Assembly (NCBI GenBank): GCA_023259575.1
Contig: JALRHN010000003.1
Location: 1-33,001, forward strand
DNA length: 33,001 nucleotides
Origin: Candidatus Kapaibacterium sp.
GTDB taxonomy: Bacteria > Bacteroidota > Ignavibacteria > Kapaibacteriales > UBA961
Direction: 5' to 3'
A program made the position numbers and the translations under genes. The notes below the pieces were generated by a model. It saw only the letters and a program-made list of their open reading frames with translations. It was not told where the DNA came from and searched no databases. Position 1 is the first letter of the stretch. Every line of letters begins with the position of its first letter. Below are positions 8,421 to 15,972 of the stretch, one piece after another.

Positions 8421-10739
8421 TTAAGCTTGAGGGTTTTCATTGCGATGCCTATCATCACCACGATGCCTGTCATCACCACGATGTTCCTCTCTAGGACGAT
8501 CTTCTCTAGGACGGTCTTCATATCTTCTGTCACCGCCACCTCGTCTATCGCCGCCTCTTCTATCATCAAATCGTCTATCATCTCTGCGTGGAGGTCTTTC
8601 GCTACGTTGTGGCTCTACATAACCTTCTGGAGGTGTTAATAGAACTTTGTGGCTTAGCCTAAATTTACCATCAGATTGAATTTCTAATAGTTTAACATCA
8701 ATTTGCTGTCCTGGTTTTAGAACATCACTAACATTCTGGAAATAATCATAGCTAATTTGAGAAATATGCAATAAACCTTTGGTTTTAGGCATAAATTCTA
8801 CAATCGCGCCAAGGCCTTCGCGGACATCTTTAACGGTAGCTGTGTATACTTTACCAATTTCTGGAGGACTTGTTATTGCACGTATTCTATCGATAGTTAA
8901 TTGAGCAGCTTCTTTATTTGTTGCAGCAATAATACAAGAGCCATCATCTTCAATTGTAATTTCAACGCCAAATTCTCTTTGCATTCCACGAATTGTATCA
9001 CCACCTGGCCCGATAACTGTTCCAATCATATCATTTGGAATCATGATTGTAGTTAATCGTGGTGCATATTCAGATAAATCTTCCCTTGGGGCAGACAATG
9101 CTTCATTCATAATATTAAGAATATGGAGTCTTCCAGCTCTGGCTTGTTCAAGTGCTTGACGCATTAAATGCGTAGAAAGGCCCGCAATTTTAATATCCAT
9201 TTGGCAAGCAGTAATACCATCCAAAGTTCCTGCAACTTTAAAGTCCATATCACCAAGAAAATCCTCATCGCCAAGGATATCACTTAATATTGCAGCATCA
9301 TCATCTTCTTTAATAAGTCCCATTGCAATACCAGCTACTGGTTTCTTTAATGGTACCCCAGCATCCATTAATGCAAGACTTCCAGCACATACAGTTGCCA
9401 TAGAAGAGGAGCCATTAGACTCTAATATATCAGAAACGATTCTAACTACATAAGGGAAATCTTCATTATTAGGCATCATGATATGAATAGCTCTTTCTGC
9501 AAGTTTTCCATGTCCAATTTCACGTCTGCTTGTGCCAGTCATACGGCCAGCTTCGCCAGTACTGAATGGTGGAAAATTATAATGAAGCATAAAACGACGA
9601 TATTCAGTAGGGAATAGGCCATCTATTAATTGTTCATCACTTTTAGTACCAAGTGTAACAGTAGTTAAACTTTGTGTTTCACCACGAGTAAATAATGCAG
9701 ATCCATGTGTTCTTGGAAGAACGGTTGTATCACAATTAATAGATCTAATATCTGTTGTTGTTCGTCCATCTAAACGAACTTTATCTTCTATAATCATGCG
9801 TCGCATTTCGTGCTTTTCAATCTTATAGATATATCCTTTTGTTTTTTTAGCTCTTGCATCAATTTCAGCTGTTTCCACTAATGGTAACATTTCTTGCAAT
9901 GATGAAAGAACAGTTTCTCTTAGCTGTTTTGCGAACTCTATTCTTTGCTCTTTAGATGAACTCTTACGAATTTGTTCACGAATTAAAGGAGCAGCGATAG
10001 ATGTAATAGCCTCTAATAACTCAGTATCTTCTTCAACAGTTACAATTTCTTGCTTTGCTTTACCAGCTAATTCTTTGAGTTGAAGTTGAAGAGCATTAAG
10101 TTTTTTGATATAAGAGTGCGCATATTCTAAGGCATTAATAAAATCATCTTCAGAAATTTCTTTTGAACTTCCTTCCACCATCATAATTGCATCATCGGTT
10201 CCAGCAACTGTGATTTCTATATCGGATTCTAATAATTGGCTTATAGTTGGATTAACGATAAATTCGCCATTTATTCTTCCTACTAAAACTTCGGAATATG
10301 GTCCATCAAATGGAATATCAGAAATAACTAAAGCAGCAGATGCACCAACCGCAGCTAGTGTATCGGCATCAATTTCAGGTTCTGATGAATACACAGAAGC
10401 AACTATTTGAGTTTCTTTTTGCCAACCTTTTGGGAAAAGGGGTCTAGCAGGACGATCAATCAATCGGGCAGAAAGTACTTCTTTTTCACTTGGTTTACCT
10501 TCTCTTTTAAAGAATCCACCTGGTATTTTGCCAGCAGCAGCAGTTTTTTCACGATACTCTACAGTTAAAGGTAGGAAGTCTATATCAGACCTTGGGTCTT
10601 GAGCAGCACAAACTGTTACAAGAACCATTGTATCTCCATAACGAACCATCACCGAACCATTAGCCAATTTTGCAAAGCGGCCAGTCTCTATCGAATATTC
10701 CCTGCCATTTAATTCCAGGGAAACGGAATGATGTGCCAT
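8421..10739 (-). CDS. pnp: Polynucleotide phosphorylase (PNPase)
   Basis: PNPase is the trimeric 3'-5' phosphorolytic exoribonuclease of mRNA turnover. At 772 residues it has the full domain order: RNase PH 1 (about 3-140, with FFKREGKPSEKE and RLIDRPARPLFPKGW), an alpha-helical domain, RNase PH 2 (about 315-540, with TSRREIGHGKLAERA and the active-site D493, D499 and K501), KH (about 560-620, IGPGGDTIRGMQ) and S1 (about 625-695). A 61-residue Arg/Asp-rich tail follows (712-772). The frame is open 35 codons further upstream, but the ATG at 10739 is chosen because AAGGA lies 5 nt before it and the protein then aligns with known PNPase N-termini; the extension would cover a structured leader. 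It sits downstream of rpsO, the classical rpsO-pnp order, but separated by a terminator. Confidence 0.97.
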   Translation of the reverse strand: MAHHSVSLELNGREYSIETGRFAKLANGSVMVRYGDTMVLVTVCAAQDPRSDIDFLPLTVEYREKTAAAGKIPGGFFKREGKPSEKEVLSARLIDRPARPLFPKGWQKETQIVASVYSSEPEIDADTLAAVGASAALVISDIPFDGPYSEVLVGRINGEFIVNPTISQLLESDIEITVAGTDDAIMMVEGSSKEISEDDFINALEYAHSYIKKLNALQLQLKELAGKAKQEIVTVEEDTELLEAITSIAAPLIREQIRKSSSKEQRIEFAKQLRETVLSSLQEMLPLVETAEIDARAKKTKGYIYKIEKHEMRRMIIEDKVRLDGRTTTDIRSINCDTTVLPRTHGSALFTRGETQSLTTVTLGTKSDEQLIDGLFPTEYRRFMLHYNFPPFSTGEAGRMTGTSRREIGHGKLAERAIHIMMPNNEDFPYVVRIVSDILESNGSSSMATVCAGSLALMDAGVPLKKPVAGIAMGLIKEDDDAAILSDILGDEDFLGDMDFKVAGTLDGITACQMDIKIAGLSTHLMRQALEQARAGRLHILNIMNEALSAPREDLSEYAPRLTTIMIPNDMIGTVIGPGGDTIRGMQREFGVEITIEDDGSCIIAATNKEAAQLTIDRIRAITSPPEIGKVYTATVKDVREGLGAIVEFMPKTKGLLHISQISYDYFQNVSDVLKPGQQIDVKLLEIQSDGKFRLSHKVLLTPPEGYVEPQRSERPPRRDDRRFDDRRGGDRRGGGDRRYEDRPREDRPREEHRGDDRHRGDDRHRNENPQA
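8443..8478. repeat. 18-bp tandem duplication in the pnp 3' end
   Basis: Two adjacent 18-bp copies (8443-8460 and 8461-8478) differ at a single base (A/G). They encode two successive RGDDRH hexapeptides in the PNPase tail, so the repeat keeps the reading frame. Confidence 0.85.
8488..8517. repeat. 15-bp tandem duplication in the pnp 3' end
   Basis: Two adjacent 15-bp copies (8488-8502 and 8503-8517) differ at one base and encode the repeated pentapeptide DRPRE of the PNPase tail. Together with the neighbouring 18-bp duplication it shows that the tail grew by in-frame duplications. Confidence 0.82.
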
Positions 10740-10744
10740 AATTT

Positions 10745-10749
10745 TCCTT
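10745..10749 (-). promoter_or_regulatory. Shine-Dalgarno site of pnp
   Basis: AAGGA on the minus strand, 5 nt upstream of the ATG at 10739. It fixes the pnp start and argues against the upstream in-frame codons. Confidence 0.7.
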
Positions 10750-10794
10750 TTGAATAGCACTAATAAATCATTCTTAGTATCATTCTTTTGTTTA

Positions 10795-10854
10795 GCTGCA
10801 TACTGAGCGGAGGAGAACACCATCATAAAGATGCTCTCCTGCACTCAGATCAGC
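10795..10854 (-). promoter_or_regulatory. Long hairpin in the pnp 5' leader, possible RNase III processing site
   Basis: The arms 10830-10848 and 10803-10821 (19 nt each) pair at 18 of 19 positions, counting G-U pairs, with one C-C mismatch and an 8-nt loop (10822-10829). After a small internal loop, GCTG (10851-10854) and CAGC (10795-10798) extend the stem outward. In the RNA it lies about 55 nt before the pnp start codon, between the rpsO terminator and the pnp Shine-Dalgarno. In E. coli, a leader duplex at this same place is cut by RNase III, after which PNPase removes the cut strand and represses its own mRNA. The structure is read directly from sequence; the regulatory role is inferred by analogy. 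Confidence 0.75.
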
Positions 10855-10905
10855 CCGAAACTTCTACTTCCTTAACAAAGAATATATCAAGAATGTGTAA
10901 TTATG

Positions 10906-10920
10906 TTGGCAAATTGCCAA
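10906..10920. other. 15-bp near-palindrome upstream of pnp
   Basis: TTGGCAA-A-TTGCCAA is a perfect inverted repeat with a one-base centre, lying between the rpsO terminator and the pnp leader hairpin, about where a pnp promoter would be. It could be an operator, or part of a promoter region; nothing in the sequence decides this. Confidence 0.4.
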
Positions 10921-10924
10921 AAAT

Positions 10925-10948
10925 AAAAAAGGGCGCTATAAGCGCCCT
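10925..10948 (-). terminator. Rho-independent terminator of rpsO
   Basis: On the minus strand an 8-bp GC-rich stem (AGGGCGCT / AGCGCCCT; arms 10941-10948 and 10930-10937) with a 3-nt loop runs into a U-rich tract that continues to about 10920. It begins 13 nt after the rpsO stop and separates rpsO from pnp. Confidence 0.92.
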
Positions 10949-10961
10949 GAAATGAGTCAGA

Positions 10962-11228
10962 TTACTTTCGTATTGATAATGCACTTATAATTGTGCGATA
11001 TCTACGAATATCATTTTTCATGAGATAATTAAGTAGTTTCTTTCTTTTACTTACCAATTGCATTAGGCCACGTCTAGAATGGAAATCCTTTTTATGAGTA
11101 TCCAAATGACCTGCCAACTGTGTAATATGTTCTGTAAGTAACGCAATCTGTACTTCTGGTAATCCAGTATTGGCTTCACTACCGCCATATTGCTTTACGA
11201 TTTCTGCTTTACGAGCTTGATTAAGCAT
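10962..11228 (-). CDS. rpsO: 30S ribosomal protein S15
   Basis: This 88-residue protein has the full S15 length and motifs: TGLPEVQIALLTEHI (about 21-35), the RNA-contacting KKDFHSRRGLMQLVSKRKKLLNYL stretch (about 46-69) and the C-terminal R-Y-x-x-I-I segment. S15 binds 16S rRNA (helices 20-22) early in assembly of the small-subunit platform. It lies 47 nt after tRNA-Arg and ends at a strong terminator, so it is probably the last gene of an rpsT-tRNA-rpsO transcript. No Shine-Dalgarno stands out before the ATG. In E. coli S15 represses its own translation; no equivalent leader structure was identified here. Confidence 0.97.
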   Translation of the reverse strand: MLNQARKAEIVKQYGGSEANTGLPEVQIALLTEHITQLAGHLDTHKKDFHSRRGLMQLVSKRKKLLNYLMKNDIRRYRTIISALSIRK

Positions 11229-11275
11229 AATGTTTCTATCAAATGATAAGATATATTGAGTATAATTCTATTGTG

Positions 11276-11349
11276 TGCACCCGTAGGGATTCGAACCCCA
11301 AACCTTTTGATCCGTAGTCAAATGCTCTATCCAGTTGAGCTACGGGTGC
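11276..11349 (-). tRNA. tRNA-Arg (anticodon ACG)
   Basis: On the minus strand a 74-nt cloverleaf can be written out: 7-bp acceptor (GCACCCG / CGGGTGC), D arm GCTC-AACTGGATA-GAGC, anticodon arm TTTGA-CTACGGA-TCAAA with anticodon ACG, and T arm TGGGG-TTCGAAT-CCCTA, with discriminator A. No CCA is encoded. A34 would be edited to inosine by TadA to read CGU/CGC/CGA. It starts 10 nt after the rpsT stop and is followed by rpsO on the same strand, so it must be cut out of a mixed transcript or have its own processing. Confidence 0.96.
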
Positions 11350-11359
11350 TTACGGAATC

Positions 11360-11626
11360 TTAGGCTTGAGCTGCCTTCATTTTATTAATATGAAGTGCAA
11401 GTTTAGATTTCTTATTAGCTACATTGTTCTTGTGTAATATTCCACGAGATGCTACTCTGTCTAGAATACTTGTAGCAGTAACAAATAATGTTTCTGCCTC
11501 TTGAACTGATTTAGCTAAACGAACAGCTTTAATCGCTTCACGATAAAGCTTGCGATTTGCTCGATTATAAATTGCGCGCTTTTTATTTTGACGCGTACGT
11601 TTAATTGCTGACTTATGATGTGCCAT
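11360..11626 (-). CDS. rpsT: 30S ribosomal protein S20
   Basis: This 88-residue basic protein begins MAHHKSAIKRTRQNKKRAIYNR, the S20 signature start, and has the expected length and Lys/Arg content. S20 binds the 5' domain of 16S rRNA during assembly of the 30S subunit. The frame continues upstream to a TTG at 11635, but the ATG at 11626 gives the conserved N-terminus. A good Bacteroidota-type promoter precedes it, giving a leader of about 37 nt, and tRNA-Arg follows within 10 nt. Confidence 0.97.
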   Translation of the reverse strand: MAHHKSAIKRTRQNKKRAIYNRANRKLYREAIKAVRLAKSVQEAETLFVTATSILDRVASRGILHKNNVANKKSKLALHINKMKAAQA

Positions 11627-11669
11627 AACTACCAAATAATGCGATTAATTGCTTCTATATAAGAGATTG

Positions 11670-11701
11670 CAAAAATAAAGAGATTCGGCGTACTATGCAA
11701 A
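11670..11701 (-). promoter_or_regulatory. Bacteroidota-type promoter for rpsT-tRNA-Arg-rpsO
   Basis: The minus strand has TTTG (11698-11701), a 20-nt spacer and TATTTTTG (11670-11677). This matches both boxes of the Bacteroidota housekeeping sigma consensus (TTTG at -33, TAnnTTTG at -7). Transcription would start near 11663, 37 nt before the rpsT ATG. Confidence 0.6.
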
Positions 11702-11738
11702 CTTTTTTATGATTGAAATTTTTGTTGTCCTGAATCAA

Positions 11739-12815
11739 CTAAGCTAACATAGAAATTATCAGAGATTGAAGAACCGAAACAGCAGGTTTAGAGCTTGATT
11801 TTAAGGTAAGATCGGCATTTCTCAACAGAAATAAAGCGTTTTCTAATCTTGTATATGTAAATATTTTTAAGGCTGATTGATATTCGGGTATGAAATAAGA
11901 ACTAATTCCAGTTAATTTTGATAATTCATAAGGATTATGAGTTGTTTTTATGGAATCATATAATTTAAAGAGAGAAACAATATATCGAGTTATCATTGTG
12001 ATGATTAATATTTCTTGTTTATCATCTTTCATCATAAAATGAATGATTTCGATTGCTTTTGCAGAATCTCCTTTGCCGACACATTTTTGCAATTCAAATA
12101 CATTATAGACTTTAGAGCTTCCTACAACACCTAATACTTCTTGTATTGTATACGTATGTATCGAAGGTGCAAAAAGGATTAATTTATCTATTTCATTTAC
12201 TATATCTCTTAAAGATTGTCCTGCATTGGCAATGATATATTCTGCTGCTTCTGGTTGAATATCTTTATTTTCTATTTTTAATCTTTGAGAAATCCACGTA
12301 GATAATTCTCTTTCTGTTACTTTTTTAGCTTCAAAGCAAGGAATTGCATCAATTAATTGATCTAGGGGAAATTTTATAGTGGAAAGTATTTTTTTTGCTT
12401 TTTCTTGTTGTCTAGAATTTTTTTTTGCCGCAGTAATTCCCCACAAAGATTGAAAATTTCCTAATAATACTAAATATGTTGATGGTTGTGGGTTCTTTAC
12501 ATAGGAAAGAATAGCTGATTTTTTATCGCTTTTTGATGATTTAGATGTAAAAAGTTTATCTGCATTTTTGACAATAACAATTCTTTTATCTGATATAAAT
12601 GGGAAAGAGCAAGCTATATCAATAATTGCATGTTCTTTTACTTGGTCAGCATCTACAATATCAATATCGGGCTTTGAATTGCATGAATCTTCTAAGTGTT
12701 TTAAAACAAAATGATAAGCTTCTTCCTTTAAGAATTCTTCTTCTCCAAATAATAATAATGTATTTGGTAGTTCTGTAGGATTATCAAAAATCTCTTGTAA
12801 TGAATCAACTATCAT
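11739..12815 (-). CDS. holA: DNA polymerase III subunit delta
   Basis: This 358-residue protein matches HolA, the clamp-loader subunit that opens the beta sliding clamp. It starts with the family feature LLLFGEEEFLKEEAYHFVLKHL (about residues 20-41), an AAA+-like fold without a working P-loop, then FPFISDKRIVIVKNADKLF (about 71-89), and a helical C-terminus with the typical YNVFELQKCVGKGDSAKAIEI region that binds the tau/delta' ring. Length is normal (E. coli 343). Its ATG lies only 8 nt after the oppC stop, so it is probably transcribed with the permease genes. The 112-nt gap to rpsT carries the rpsT promoter. Confidence 0.92.
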   Translation of the reverse strand: MIVDSLQEIFDNPTELPNTLLLFGEEEFLKEEAYHFVLKHLEDSCNSKPDIDIVDADQVKEHAIIDIACSFPFISDKRIVIVKNADKLFTSKSSKSDKKSAILSYVKNPQPSTYLVLLGNFQSLWGITAAKKNSRQQEKAKKILSTIKFPLDQLIDAIPCFEAKKVTERELSTWISQRLKIENKDIQPEAAEYIIANAGQSLRDIVNEIDKLILFAPSIHTYTIQEVLGVVGSSKVYNVFELQKCVGKGDSAKAIEIIHFMMKDDKQEILIITMITRYIVSLFKLYDSIKTTHNPYELSKLTGISSYFIPEYQSALKIFTYTRLENALFLLRNADLTLKSSSKPAVSVLQSLIISMLA

Positions 12816-12823
12816 ACTTGGAA

Positions 12824-13927
12824 CTATCTTTGAATTGCTTTAGGATCGAATGCATCTCGTAGGCCATCTCCTAATAAATTAAATCCATAGACGGCTGCAG
12901 CTATTGCAATACTAGGATATACAGTTAAGCCCCAATATTTACCTGCAAAAATATATCCATAATGATCTGAAATAAATATTCCCCACGATGGTTCTGGCCT
13001 TTGAATACCTAGTCCTAGAAAACTGAGTCCTGCTTCTGCAATTATCGAAGATGCAATACCAGCAGTAGATAATACAATGATAGGTCCTATGGCATTTGGC
13101 AGAATATGTCTGAAAATCGTTCTCATAGAACCATATCCAAGAGCTCTTGTTGCCTCAACATATTCCATTTCTCTTAATGAAAAGAATTGTCCACGAACAA
13201 TTCTTGCAATTTCAACCCAACTTGAAATTCCGATTGCTATGAATGTTTGCCAAAAAGGATTTAATGAAAAACCCATAATATTATTGGTAAACTTTAATAA
13301 TGAAGAGAGGAGTATAGCTAATAGAATTGTGGGATATGACCAAATAACATTTGTAAACCACATGATAATATTATCTACCCAACCTCTAAAAAATCCTGCT
13401 AATGCACCAAGCACGATACCAATAATAAGAGCAATTAATTGTGAAACAACGCCTACTAATAAACTTATACGTGCACCAAATACTAATCTGCTAAAAACAT
13501 CTCTGCCTAATCTATCGGTCCCTAAATAGTATGTAGGGGTAGTATGCCATTCAGATTCATTATTTCCTTGTAATTGCTGAATAGGAATTGTTCCAATGAG
13601 TCCTGTAAAATCTATGTATTCAACGCTATCTTTACGTGTTTTATAGGATTGAATAGGTAAAACATTTGGCTGGGATTCATCTGATGGATTTTTTAATAAT
13701 AGCACATTACCTACAAATCCAGATGGTTTTTCTGCATATTCTAGTACAGCCAAAGTAGGAGAAAATGGACTAATTATATCAGCCATAGCTGCAATTAACA
13801 CCAATAATCCTATAATAATCATACCGGCAATTCCAGCTGGATGCTTTTTTAGTTTTTTCCATGCTAAAGCTCCAAGACTTTCTGATCTCTTTATATGTAC
13901 AGAGGATGTATCCACATTTTTTGACAT
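12824..13927 (-). CDS. Oligo/dipeptide ABC transporter permease, OppC/DppC type
   Basis: An inner-membrane permease of 367 residues with an OppC_N start (HPAGIAGMIIIGLLVLIA, about 29-47), the family motif GTDRLGRDVFSRLVFGARISL before the second helix, and the cytoplasmic EAA loop EATRALGYGSMRTIFRHILPNA (from E258) that contacts the ATPase. It is about 60 residues longer than common OppC/DppC proteins; the extra sequence is a predicted periplasmic segment between helices 1 and 2 (about 55-135). It follows its partner permease by 21 nt. No ATPases or substrate-binding protein are in the window, so they must be encoded elsewhere, and the substrate (peptide, nickel or other) is unknown. Confidence 0.9.
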   Translation of the reverse strand: MSKNVDTSSVHIKRSESLGALAWKKLKKHPAGIAGMIIIGLLVLIAAMADIISPFSPTLAVLEYAEKPSGFVGNVLLLKNPSDESQPNVLPIQSYKTRKDSVEYIDFTGLIGTIPIQQLQGNNESEWHTTPTYYLGTDRLGRDVFSRLVFGARISLLVGVVSQLIALIIGIVLGALAGFFRGWVDNIIMWFTNVIWSYPTILLAILLSSLLKFTNNIMGFSLNPFWQTFIAIGISSWVEIARIVRGQFFSLREMEYVEATRALGYGSMRTIFRHILPNAIGPIIVLSTAGIASSIIAEAGLSFLGLGIQRPEPSWGIFISDHYGYIFAGKYWGLTVYPSIAIAAAVYGFNLLGDGLRDAFDPKAIQR

Positions 13928-13948
13928 AATATCTTTACTATAAATGAA

Positions 13949-14875
13949 TTAGCTTAATTTAACTTTAGGGTCTAAGAATACATAAACGATATCTACTATT
14001 GCATTCACTACCACAAAAATGATAGCTGTTAATAAAACAGTACCTTGAATAATAGGATAATCTAATTTTTCGATGGCACTAATTGCAAGTGTTCCAATTC
14101 CAGGCCAATTAAAGATATATTCAACAAAAAAAGTACCAGCTAATAAACCAGAAAACCAAGCACTTACGGTTGTAACAACCGGATTTAAAGCATTTCTTAA
14201 GGCATGGCGTAAGATGACAGATGATTCTGATAAGCCTTTCGCCCTAGCAGTTCTTACATAATCTTGGTTCAATACATCTAACATACTACTTCGTGTAACC
14301 CTGGCAATAATTGATAAGGGCCTAAAAGCTAATGTTAACATTGGTAAAAATAAATGGCTTATGCCTTTGTCTATATATCCTGATGATGGCAATATTTTCC
14401 ATATTTCGCCAAAGAGCAAGAGCAATAATAATCCAAAAACAAAAGAGGGTAAAGAAATTCCTAATAATGCAAAACCCATAGTTGTAGCATCAATCCATGT
14501 ATTTGCTTTTATTGCGGCAATAATTCCAAGGATGATTCCCAATAATGTTGAAAAAAACATGGCTGTTATAGCTAATAATGCAGTTGCTGGAAATTTATCA
14601 ACTATTGTTTCTAAAACATCTCTATTGGTAGAATATGATACTCCTAAATCTCCCTGAATTAATCTTCCAATGTATTTTGTATACTGTTCATACATAGGTT
14701 TATCTAGGCCTAATTGAACTCTTAATGCTTGTATTGATTGTTCATCTGCCCTTTGACCCAACATTAAACGGGCTGGGTCTCCAGGCAAAACAAAATTGAT
14801 AAGGAATGCTGTTGTTACCACTCCAAACAATACTGCTAAAGCATATCCACATTTGCGAATTATATAAGAAATCAT
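13949..14875 (-). CDS. Oligo/dipeptide ABC transporter permease, OppB/DppB type
   Basis: A 308-residue inner-membrane permease with the standard OppB/DppB layout. The N-terminal helix leads into LPGDPARLMLG (residues 30-40), then LGLDKPMYEQYTKYIGRLIQGDLGVSY (55-81), and the EAA loop DYVRTARAKGLSESSVILRHALRNALNP (205-232). The motif FNWPGIGTLA is at 255-264. It pairs with the downstream OppC-type permease to form the membrane channel of a peptide-family ABC importer. Upstream lie 111 nt without a gene before murI, containing a weak promoter candidate. Confidence 0.92.
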   Translation of the reverse strand: MISYIIRKCGYALAVLFGVVTTAFLINFVLPGDPARLMLGQRADEQSIQALRVQLGLDKPMYEQYTKYIGRLIQGDLGVSYSTNRDVLETIVDKFPATALLAITAMFFSTLLGIILGIIAAIKANTWIDATTMGFALLGISLPSFVFGLLLLLLFGEIWKILPSSGYIDKGISHLFLPMLTLAFRPLSIIARVTRSSMLDVLNQDYVRTARAKGLSESSVILRHALRNALNPVVTTVSAWFSGLLAGTFFVEYIFNWPGIGTLAISAIEKLDYPIIQGTVLLTAIIFVVVNAIVDIVYVFLDPKVKLS

Positions 14876-14911
14876 TGAAATTAATGAATTATAAAAGGTG
14901 TAACATGTAGT

Positions 14912-14946
14912 TAAAATTATCGAGCTGCAAATGGCAAATTAACAAA
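14912..14946 (-). promoter_or_regulatory. Weak promoter candidate upstream of oppB
   Basis: The minus strand has TTTG (14943-14946), a 23-nt spacer and TAATTTTA (14912-14919), seven of eight matches to TAnnTTTG. The spacer is longer than in the rpsT promoter, so this is only suggestive. Confidence 0.22.
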
Positions 14947-14986
14947 GTTTGTTTCTTGATACATAGATTATTATTGTCCTAGACTA

Positions 14987-15859
14987 TCAATATTTTACAG
15001 ATGCACTTTGTTTCGCATATTCTGAAGGATGATGCTCTAAAACTTCTGTTGTAATATTGATAGGATCTTGTAATGTAAATCCAAGACATCGCTCCGCAAT
15101 CACATTAAATGAATGAACTGTATCAGTAGTAAACAACTGTATTCTTTTAGATATTGATGAACTATCTTGATTTGAATGTATTCCTAACATTTTTGTCATA
15201 ATCTTAGAAGCTGTATAACCACAGTCAATAAGAGTTATATCGGGTAATATATTTGTAATTAATTCTTTTAATAAAGGATAATGTGTACATCCTAGCACTA
15301 GAGTATCAATTTTCTTTGATATGAGAGGTGATAAATATTCCTTTGCTATCAAAAGCGCAGCTGGATGATTCACCCAATCTTCTTCTACTATTGGAACAAA
15401 GAGGGGACATGCTATACTAGTAATATGTGCTTCTTTATGTATTGTATCAGCATATGTTTGTATTGCTTTTTCATATGCTTGTGAATGTATTGTAGCCCTA
15501 GTACCTATTATTCCTATATTCCCCGAAAGCGATGATTCAATCGCATAATGAGCTGCTGGTTCAATCATACCAATTATAGGAATGGGAGAATGTTTCTGTG
15601 CAATTTCTAATGCTAAAGCAGATGCTGTATTGCATGCTATAACAATTGCTTTAACATTAAATCCTAATAGAAAATCAATACATTGTATAGTATAATGTTC
15701 TATTGTTTGCTTAGACTTATTACCATATGGAACTCTGGCAGTATCCCCTAAATACACAAATTGTTCATCAGGCATTTCTTGTATTAGGTGTTTTAAGACG
15801 GTTAAGCCGCCCACACCAGAATCAAAAACACCTATTGGTTGATTAGCATCTGTTTTCAT
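14987..15859 (-). CDS. murI: Glutamate racemase
   Basis: MurI makes D-glutamate for peptidoglycan by interconverting L- and D-glutamate without a cofactor. The 290-residue protein carries all expected features: IGVFDSGVGGLTVL (residues 9-22), LGDTARVPYG (37-46), the first catalytic cysteine C76 in IACNTASA, and the second, C191, in LGCTHYPLL. A short tail (about 270-290) extends beyond the usual core. The gene is flanked by 113 nt and 111 nt without genes and may be transcribed alone. Its presence implies a peptidoglycan wall. Confidence 0.95.
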   Translation of the reverse strand: MKTDANQPIGVFDSGVGGLTVLKHLIQEMPDEQFVYLGDTARVPYGNKSKQTIEHYTIQCIDFLLGFNVKAIVIACNTASALALEIAQKHSPIPIIGMIEPAAHYAIESSLSGNIGIIGTRATIHSQAYEKAIQTYADTIHKEAHITSIACPLFVPIVEEDWVNHPAALLIAKEYLSPLISKKIDTLVLGCTHYPLLKELITNILPDITLIDCGYTASKIMTKMLGIHSNQDSSSISKRIQLFTTDTVHSFNVIAERCLGFTLQDPINITTEVLEHHPSEYAKQSASVKY

Positions 15860-15972
15860 GAAACTAAAAAAAGTAAACTATAGAAGAGCTATATCGCAAA
15901 ATATCATCGATACATAAAGCATATATATATCAAAGGGATACTACGTATAATTCACGATCAAACCAATGAATT

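Noticed and set aside
8357..8639. Short open frames on both strands over the pnp 3' end
   Set aside because: They overlap the repetitive Arg/Asp-rich PNPase tail, whose biased codons keep the other frames open. They have no start signals or recognisable protein features.
10740..10844. 35-codon N-terminal extension of PNPase
   Set aside because: It would cover the leader hairpin, has no ribosome-binding site and precedes the conserved PNPase start, which has its own AAGGA.
13077..13529. Plus-strand frame of 150 codons within oppC
   Set aside because: It is antisense to a strongly recognised permease; open only because of codon bias.
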